A stretch of 64,000 bases of DNA. It comes from a virus. Of this stretch, positions 58,801-64,000 are shown piece by piece. The notes under the pieces are model-generated. The model saw nothing but the letters and a program-made list of their open reading frames with translations, was not told the DNA's origin and ran no database searches. Each line of letters opens with the position of its first letter. Within the stretch, counting starts at the first letter, position 1. The position numbers were made by a program, and so were the translations under genes. Location of the stretch: the IMG/VR virus record IMGVR_UViG_3300046170_000519, positions 62,001 through 126,000 of that record. One strand, given 5' to 3'.

Positions 58801-61800
58801 GCCTATCGCATTATGAATTGTAAAATTAAAATCACCTCCACAAGTTTGATTTGCGCAATCAGCTAAATTAGCTTGTGAGTATTCATAGCATACATTATTT
58901 TCAGAAAGAATGTACTCATCTTCAGGCGTTGGTAAACTTTGTAATAAATGATAACCAGAATCTCTGGCTCCATCAATGCAACCTGATGTACAGGGTTTTA
59001 TATAGTAACATAAACATGACGGAGTCGGAGTATATGTTCCACTTGGACTCTGCGTTAAAGTCTCAGTTACAGTGGGGGTTCCTGTTTGAGTGAGGGAACC
59101 AGTTTCAGTAATAGAAGGGCTTTGAGTTATAGTTAATGACGGACTCTGTGTTTCGCTGGTTGTAGAACTAGCTGTTTCAGTCTGGGTCTGTGTAGGGGAT
59201 ATTGTATTACTTTCTGTTGGGGAAACTGGTGGGGTATCTGTTTCTGGACATTTGCATTCATCATCATTGCAGTTTGGGACTGCATTTTTTACCACTAAGA
59301 AATTAGGATTACTCTGGTCGCAAGGATTACAAGAATCATAGTATTCAGTAACTTCTTGAAGAATAACGCAGTTTCCATGGTTTGGCCCCAATGAATATAT
59401 ACCAGATCCACCAACATTAGCTGGTCTTGCTATAGAGTTATCAAAATTATCCCCACTACAATTGTTATAACATTCTTCAACTAGATAACATCTGCAACTT
59501 GGTGTTGGTGTTGGAGTTGGCTCTTCAATGCCTGTTTCTGAAACTGTTGGAGTTCTTTCACAACATTTATCGCAAGTAAGATCTCCAGGGTCACCGCCAC
59601 TTCCATAGTGAGCATTAACTGGAACCTGTGGTGCAATACTCCATTCACACGCAGGATCAGTTTCGTAATCTTTTAGATGCTCATTGCAATTTGCCCAGGC
59701 ATCAGAATTAAGCAAAGAATCGTCTATCTCATCTAAAGGATCTCCAGCGCAATATGTAAAAGTTTTATTAGGATCTGAGGCATGAATGTAAGTCGTGCAT
59801 TCCCAAAGTGGGCTTAAAGCCATAGTTAACAAACATAAACCATTTGCAGTTTTTGCACAAACAGCACTATTATAATCGGTAAAAAATAAACTTTCTGCAT
59901 CTGAAGGGTCCGTTCCGTATATTTTGTAAAAACCATTACTGCCTTCATTAGAGCAGTAACAACTCTCATTTGGAATTTCATAAGTGGATTCGTTTTCAAA
60001 AATGCTAGCCTCAGAAGAGAAACTGAAATCGCCAAAAAAACCAGATATTACAGGAGCCTGACAGTCACATGATTGAGCAGTAAATTTCGACCAAAAAGAA
60101 GAATCTTCTCCACAACTCCATTCTTTTTGACATTCGGTACATTGTTTGCAATCTCCAGAAGTACACCCATCTGCTTGAGAGTAAAAAGAATTAAATGACT
60201 CTAGATCAAATTGATCAGGAGGGCATTCGATAGCCACAGGGATTTCTCCAGGAGGGCATGTAACAGTTGCTGATGGGCTTGGGACGGTTGGACTATCTGT
60301 AGGCTCTTGGCATACATCGCAATCTAGTTCGTCAGAGATTTTTTGCCCAAAGAACGGAGAAAATCTATATTGACATGGATAATCTTGCTCTGGTAATACT
60401 TTAGCAGTAAAGCAGGTATTGCCCACTTGAGGGTTTTCGCCTCCAGTAGTCCCAGATAAAGTGTTATGAGATATTAAAGCTCGACTTGAGATTCGAAAAG
60501 TTCCTTCTTCGCTAGAACTACCAGAACTGTTAAATACACCATACCAACTTGCATCTCCGCAAGCCTGTAAGCTGACACATTTATAGGTAGTAGAGGTAGG
60601 AGATTGAGTGAAGCTAGGAGAAGGACTTTGAGTTAAACTTCCCGACTCTGTAAGAGTGAAAGAACCTGTTTCCGTTAAAGTCAGTGTTGGAGTAAAACGT
60701 GTTCCAGAGACAGTGATAGTTTCTGTTGGAAAAGGTGTCCAAGTTGGACAAAGAGAGTCGCAAGCTTCTTCAGAGGTAGGAAGGGTATAATCATGAAAGC
60801 AACCTGTAGTACCGTTGACATTCCATATAGCTTGAGCTTCTTCACATGTTAATACGTTAACTTCCGCGATTTGCCAACACTGATCGTAATTAATATTACC
60901 TGTGGCAATCCCTTTAGTATAATAAAGATCTCCAACATTTAACCCTACCGCATCTTGCGCTGCATCGCAATAATTACCTGTGACAGTCCCTTGTTGGGAA
61001 GTATAGCCAGATTGATCTCCATAATAAACTATTTTCCCTTGTATAGCATCTACTGGAGCATCATCTTTGGTTGTGCAATACTGATGATATTTAACCTCAA
61101 GAACTGGCTTAGAAGTACAAGTTCCAGTAATACTTGGTGTAGGCGAAGGCGGATGGGGACAAGAATTGCTATCACAACCATCAGGAACGATATAACAACC
61201 ATCAAAATTAAATACCAAATTGGATTCATTAATTTCGCAAGCTGCCATATCAACAATTTTGACATCTCTACATTGACCATCCGAGCAAATAATTGTATTG
61301 CCGTCAAAAGCAAGAGCAGCGTTAGGATCACAAGATTTAGCAAATACTTTTCTGTCTGGCATAGATGCTTCAACAGAATGATCGCACAACGTCCTTTCCA
61401 TACAAAAACATGTTTCAGTGAATGTTGGAGTTATAGAAGTTTGTGTTGGGGTAAAACGTGTACCTGTGTCAGTTAATGTGTATGTAGGAGTTTGAGTTCT
61501 GGAACAATTAGAGTCATTACAATCAGAAATTTCTTGACCAAAAGTATTATTTGTATGGGAATTATTATTAGCTGCAATGAAATTACTATTAAAGCCGAGA
61601 TAATTTATTGGATAAACAGTATTTTGACAATTTAAACTATTTAATGTATAACACAAACTAGCTCCACTAATATGTTGGAAGAAAAATGTTTTTCCTAAGC
61701 CTGTTAGGAGATTTTGATAAACGAATAAGTCAGCATTTCCATCGCTAGGACAGACTTTGTAAACACCATTTGAATTAACAAAGTTTCCAGTTTGAGAATC

Positions 61801-64000
61801 AAATTCATCAGCCTTTTCTGAATTACAGGGATCTTTTGAGAAACAAAAGCAAGAAGGACTTGGCGAAGGCGTTGGAGAGACCGTAAGTGATGTTGTAGAG
61901 GTTTCAGAAAAAGTCTCTGAAGTTGTGATAGTCGAAGTGTTTGTTAAGGACCCTGTTTCAGTTATTGACGGCGAAAATGTTGGAGTTAATCCTGTAACAG
62001 TGAAAGTCGGAGTAGCAGAGCAAAGATTGCTGTCACAATTAGATATTTTTTTTCCGAAACTATTGTTATGACCTGCATGTCCTGCAGCAATCCAAGGTCC
62101 AGAATCAACATAACGATCTGTATCAGGTGAGCAAATTGAATCAAGCAAAGTATAGCAAAAATGATATCCGTCGTTATGATAATAAATGAAGGTATCTCCA
62201 ATAGAGGAAACTAAGTCACTGTAAACACTTTGAGAGAAAGAATCTTCAGAAGGGCAAATTTTAAATGTTTCATTTAAATTAATTGAACCACCAGAACCAT
62301 TATGAGCCCTAATTAAGGAATCTGCGTCACACACTTCTTTCTTAAAACAATGGCAAGAGGGTGTATTTGTGGGCGTTATTGTATGAGTCTCAGTTTGAGT
62401 TTTTGTACCCGTGGGTGCAGTTTTTGTATTTGTCGGAAATGGAGTGGGGGTTGTGCAATTACCGTCCCCTTTACATTCTGGACAACAACATGGGCATCCA
62501 GGACTTCTTCCACAATAATATGGCCCGCTTGCATTGAACGTAGGGTCTGAATGATAACATAAAGAACCGCATAAACCGTTACTAATTGGAGCTCCATATT
62601 CATTTAAACAAGTTTCGGTATATGTAGAAGTTGGGGTTGGAGTGTGATTTGTGAAAGTAAAAGAAGGGCTAGGTGTTTCACTGGGGCTTGGTGTCTCAGT
62701 GGGAGTTGCAGGACAATTTTGAATTTCAATTCCTTGACAGTCATCTGGAGAATTACGACACAAAAAGCAAGCGTCTCCCGTTTGCTTATCTAAATTATTA
62801 GGATCATTAAGCCTAAATCCCAAAAGCTGAATTTGAATATCAGATAAATTTTGGTTAGTAACGAACGCTAATAATAATTGATCATACGTACAAGGCTCGA
62901 AAACACCACCAGAGTACGAAGAGCAAAACATATCTTTTAAGTCAGCTAGAGAAGTTGAAGGGTTATTGACTGTAATTTGACCCGCAAGAGTTGATTGGCT
63001 ATAACTTAAAACAATTTGCTTGTAAATATTATGAGGTATAATATCTGCTAAATCATATTCGCTGTACGTGGAACCATTACAAGAACCACCTTTTTCTATT
63101 GATTTAACACAATCTCCGTCAAAACAATGCACTTCTTCGTCAAAGTTTGGAGCACAGCTATCATCTAGCCATAAAGGACCAAAAAGCCTAAAAGAGTGTT
63201 GAGCTCCACTAACCATTGTTATGGTGTGACACGTTGTGCAGTTTTGTTCTATTTCGTACGATAAATTTTGCTCCGATAAACAATCACCTTCTAAATCTGG
63301 AGGAAAAGGTATGTCGGGAACTACCGTTGGATCTTCTGGTAGTGGTGGAGCATCAGCTGGAGGTAAATCTTCTGATTTAGAATATGGTCCGACAAGAAAG
63401 GCGCATCCTGGAGACTCATCAGAAAATTGACCTTTATAGCTTCCATCTGTATAATCGCTAGAATTTGCTCCTTCTGGAAGTTTATAGTAAGTATCATACT
63501 CAAAACCATATATTTCAGGTCTTTCAATAGATCCATCACAGGCAGTAGCATCCCCACAAGAATCTAGTAAATAATAGTCAGCGTCTGTTAGTGTGTGAGT
63601 GGGGGTTGGCGTTTCAGTAGAAATAGCAGAGCCAGTTTCTGTTGGTGAAAATTTTGTATTAGTTGTTGTTGGAGTCGGATTTTCACAACTACAAGGTAAA
63701 TAACTAAAAAATAAATTTGAGGGAATATTTAATGTTGTAGTGGGGTTTCCAGCAGAACAGCATACATATGAAATACTAACACAAAGATCTCCACTCTTGT
63801 AAGTGCCTTCTGTTAAATTATTGGAATTAAAATAAATTCCTTCGTAGGCTTTATGCGATTGATCGCTAGAGCTACATACAGTATAGTATACACAGCTAGA
63901 ACATGCCGTGCATTGTTGTGAAGTTGAATTAATTCCAAATGTATTATTTTGACAAATATCAAAAGGCTTTTCACAAGGTGGGCACGTTACTGTTTCTGTA
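55852..64000 (-). CDS. giant Cys-rich, mucin-like repeat protein (partial)
   Basis: The frame has no stop from 55852 to the window edge, and the N terminus lies beyond it, so the ATG at 63216 is internal. At least 2,715 codons. Parts read from N to C: cysteine-rich modules (two homologous ones begin CHCFKKEVC and CFCFSKDPC; others CFCMERTLC, CRCYLVEECY, CLCYYIKPC) linked by short Thr/Ser/Pro-rich spacers such as TPTPTETPSP; a stalk of tandem repeats (58690-57562: ETKT units, TDPPTPTESQ and TPTDPE repeats, TDTSPVG repeats); then a Cys-rich C-terminal domain (57550-55852) ending with a helical segment. Many NxT/S and Thr sites. A virion fibre, adhesin or secreted surface protein is the best guess. 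No family is known to me. Confidence 0.75.
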   Translation of the reverse strand, partial: TETVTCPPCEKPFDICQNNTFGINSTSQQCTACSSCVYYTVCSSSDQSHKAYEGIYFNSNNLTEGTYKSGDLCVSISYVCCSAGNPTTTLNIPSNLFFSYLPCSCENPTPTTTNTKFSPTETGSAISTETPTPTHTLTDADYYLLDSCGDATACDGSIERPEIYGFEYDTYYKLPEGANSSDYTDGSYKGQFSDESPGCAFLVGPYSKSEDLPPADAPPLPEDPTVVPDIPFPPDLEGDCLSEQNLSYEIEQNCTTCHTITMVSGAQHSFRLFGPLWLDDSCAPNFDEEVHCFDGDCVKSIEKGGSCNGSTYSEYDLADIIPHNIYKQIVLSYSQSTLAGQITVNNPSTSLADLKDMFCSSYSGGVFEPCTYDQLLLAFVTNQNLSDIQIQLLGFRLNDPNNLDKQTGDACFLCRNSPDDCQGIEIQNCPATPTETPSPSETPSPSFTFTNHTPTPTSTYTETCLNEYGAPISNGLCGSLCYHSDPTFNASGPYYCGRSPGCPCCCPECKGDGNCTTPTPFPTNTKTAPTGTKTQTETHTITPTNTPSCHCFKKEVCDADSLIRAHNGSGGSINLNETFKICPSEDSFSQSVYSDLVSSIGDTFIYYHNDGYHFCYTLLDSICSPDTDRYVDSGPWIAAGHAGHNNSFGKKISNCDSNLCSATPTFTVTGLTPTFSPSITETGSLTNTSTITTSETFSETSTTSLTVSPTPSPSPSCFCFSKDPCNSEKADEFDSQTGNFVNSNGVYKVCPSDGNADLFVYQNLLTGLGKTFFFQHISGASLCYTLNSLNCQNTVYPINYLGFNSNFIAANNNSHTNNTFGQEISDCNDSNCSRTQTPTYTLTDTGTRFTPTQTSITPTFTETCFCMERTLCDHSVEASMPDRKVFAKSCDPNAALAFDGNTIICSDGQCRDVKIVDMAACEINESNLVFNFDGCYIVPDGCDSNSCPHPPSPTPSITGTCTSKPVLEVKYHQYCTTKDDAPVDAIQGKIVYYGDQSGYTSQQGTVTGNYCDAAQDAVGLNVGDLYYTKGIATGNINYDQCWQIAEVNVLTCEEAQAIWNVNGTTGCFHDYTLPTSEEACDSLCPTWTPFPTETITVSGTRFTPTLTLTETGSFTLTESGSLTQSPSPSFTQSPTSTTYKCVSLQACGDASWYGVFNSSGSSSEEGTFRISSRALISHNTLSGTTGGENPQVGNTCFTAKVLPEQDYPCQYRFSPFFGQKISDELDCDVCQEPTDSPTVPSPSATVTCPPGEIPVAIECPPDQFDLESFNSFYSQADGCTSGDCKQCTECQKEWSCGEDSSFWSKFTAQSCDCQAPVISGFFGDFSFSSEASIFENESTYEIPNESCYCSNEGSNGFYKIYGTDPSDAESLFFTDYNSAVCAKTANGLCLLTMALSPLWECTTYIHASDPNKTFTYCAGDPLDEIDDSLLNSDAWANCNEHLKDYETDPACEWSIAPQVPVNAHYGSGGDPGDLTCDKCCERTPTVSETGIEEPTPTPTPSCRCYLVEECYNNCSGDNFDNSIARPANVGGSGIYSLGPNHGNCVILQEVTEYYDSCNPCDQSNPNFLVVKNAVPNCNDDECKCPETDTPPVSPTESNTISPTQTQTETASSTTSETQSPSLTITQSPSITETGSLTQTGTPTVTETLTQSPSGTYTPTPSCLCYYIKPCTSGCIDGARDSGYHLLQSLPTPEDEYILSENNVCYEYSQANLADCANQTCGGDFNFTIHNAIGSDSYGQEYKKACDQIEYLHDDGEYVTWRKVCACPTPTDTKSPSKTKTETDTATETKTETATVSQTETETGSYTETKTGTETKTHTNTASETKTDTLTETETHTNTESETKTDTLTETETHTNTESETKTETKTNTETKTNTESETKTDTPTKTETHTNTESETKTETHTNTESETKTDTPTDPPTPTETQTDPPTSTESQTDPPTPTESETDPPTPTESETDPPTPTESQTDPPTPTESQTDPPTPTESQTDPLTPTESQTDPLTPTESQTDPLTPTDPETPTDPETPTDPETPTDPETPTDPETPTDPKGTPTHGAETPTVGNSTDSPDPSDTSKSKSTDTSYKSTNTSPQLTNTSPQPSDTAPESTDTAAESTDTAGESTDTSGEGDGTDTSPVGTDTSPVGTDTAPAGTDTSNGDNDGSDCCGGCLWEDCNCTETAIIKLNTKNREYELTQEGKIQVEVLNWSLKDTEECCDVDEDGNMADGSQEMCDELSEITNISELDNISNMTYNCLDTSEDPYEQTVEPEIIRNTTECGVTGFRCAVDEACPSEGDDDKKEKDHEKSAFYYIYTTQATDLKDIVGDNGDLCEYLKEGNTLEAFCNELDSAQVQDCNGPKIGCQCNDPQTLTMYNKDDNKKYGFEPPVQWGAQGSLKVLLSVMSFNACRGQGIVQIDFLVGNQFLRMNSQFIDMPISGSSSGSFGLFKCTGDDGNADYFNPTSGNCLIQTVNYEMTMEGCNLTLIMTQSNPLNSLRKEDLSGLTTLEALMAYGNSLNESGECPFNSSLGCQGLSYFDAVAGETVEASPKQLISTIRHIADIATTILDQFYIEKAKVQHKSDPNFNTTTYTEYLCSQGNQNACMFTEGNHGLLHSALECEAAIDQYIDDLLTAGENCLVTHKLEAELQMGFTTESGAGNIKEWYGQCSVVHSMGNQSMAIDYNNEGRDTITCLEAPSERVVISNHEDYTNMKGTSANNAYHCKEITS
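57875..57964 (-). repeat. five 18-nt repeats coding TPTDPE
   Basis: Five consecutive copies of GGATCTGTTGGTGTTTCA-type sequence on the plus strand (18-nt period), coding the hexapeptide TPTDPE on the minus strand. Differences between copies are single bases. Confidence 0.85.
57983..58252 (-). repeat. nine 30-nt repeats coding TDPPTPTESQ
   Basis: Nine consecutive copies of a 30-nt unit coding TDP(P/L)TPTES(Q/E). Substitutions are mostly silent or conservative and adjacent copies are nearly identical, which suggests recent expansion by slippage or recombination. Confidence 0.85.

Noticed and set aside
63216-63218. ATG at 63216 as start of the giant gene
   Set aside because: The same frame stays open upstream to position 64000 with the same motifs, so the codon is internal.

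Overview
This 64 kb window is very AT-rich, densely packed and mostly coded on the minus strand, with 1-8 nt overlaps (ATGA, TGATG, TAATG) between genes. It carries a replication set of its own: a DnaB-like helicase, a TOPRIM primase, a DNA polymerase III split over three genes, a RecA-like recombinase and nucleases. It also has phage-type small genes, two sigma-like factors, an HNH endonuclease, a tRNA and a tmRNA. I read it as part of the genome of a large double-stranded DNA bacteriophage, probably aquatic. No ribosomal, central-metabolic or housekeeping operon is present. No terminase, capsid or tail-tube gene was recognised, so the phage call is inference. Two cargo genes, a Tat-type DUF1501 protein and LhgO, look host-derived; DUF1501 proteins are typical of Planctomycetota and Verrucomicrobiota, which weakly suggests such a host. 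|| Layout. 0-2.8 kb: secreted protein, UV-damage endonuclease UvsE, RuvB-like ATPase. 2.8-20.6 kb: a glycan and sulfate decoration region (exostosin-like, GT2, GT11-like and GT31-like glycosyltransferases, methyltransferases, a methyltransferase-glycosyltransferase fusion, a glycosyltransferase-sulfotransferase fusion, three stand-alone sulfotransferases). Inside it, 7.6-13.7 kb is a translationally coupled operon with a C5 cytosine methyltransferase, MazG-like and nuclease genes, SpeD, an Ate1/Bpt-like aminoacyl-tRNA-protein transferase, a QueF homologue without its nucleophile, and a DUF2452 protein. 20.6-36.1 kb: tRNA-Thr, thioredoxin, HNH nuclease, ECF-like sigma factor, Gmm-like Nudix, GT92, LhgO, an outer-membrane barrel, many small proteins, a DUF736-like protein with an SSB-like tail, a GMP reductase-like enzyme, a deoxyribosyltransferase-like protein and a second sigma-like factor. 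36.1-37.8 kb, plus strand: APS-kinase-like/HxGH nucleotidyltransferase fusion, HAD phosphatase, inorganic pyrophosphatase. 37.8-39.5 kb: DUF1501 gene directly downstream of a tmRNA gene. 39.6-55.8 kb: Clp ATPase, split Pol III, Cas4/AddB-like nuclease, primase, helicase, two further glycan enzymes, RecA. 55.8-64 kb: the 3' part of one giant gene. || How it may work together. The giant gene is open to the window edge (over 2,700 codons here). It encodes repeated cysteine-rich modules joined by Thr/Ser/Pro linkers and one long mucin-like stalk of tandem repeats. My main hypothesis is that the glycosyltransferases and sulfotransferases, with a possible phage-encoded supply of activated sulfate (APS kinase-like fusion plus pyrophosphatase), decorate this stalk or another virion or host surface glycan. 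A second theme is protein tagging and turnover: tmRNA, an N-degron-type transferase and a Clp ATPase keeping a possible ClpP-docking loop are all present.
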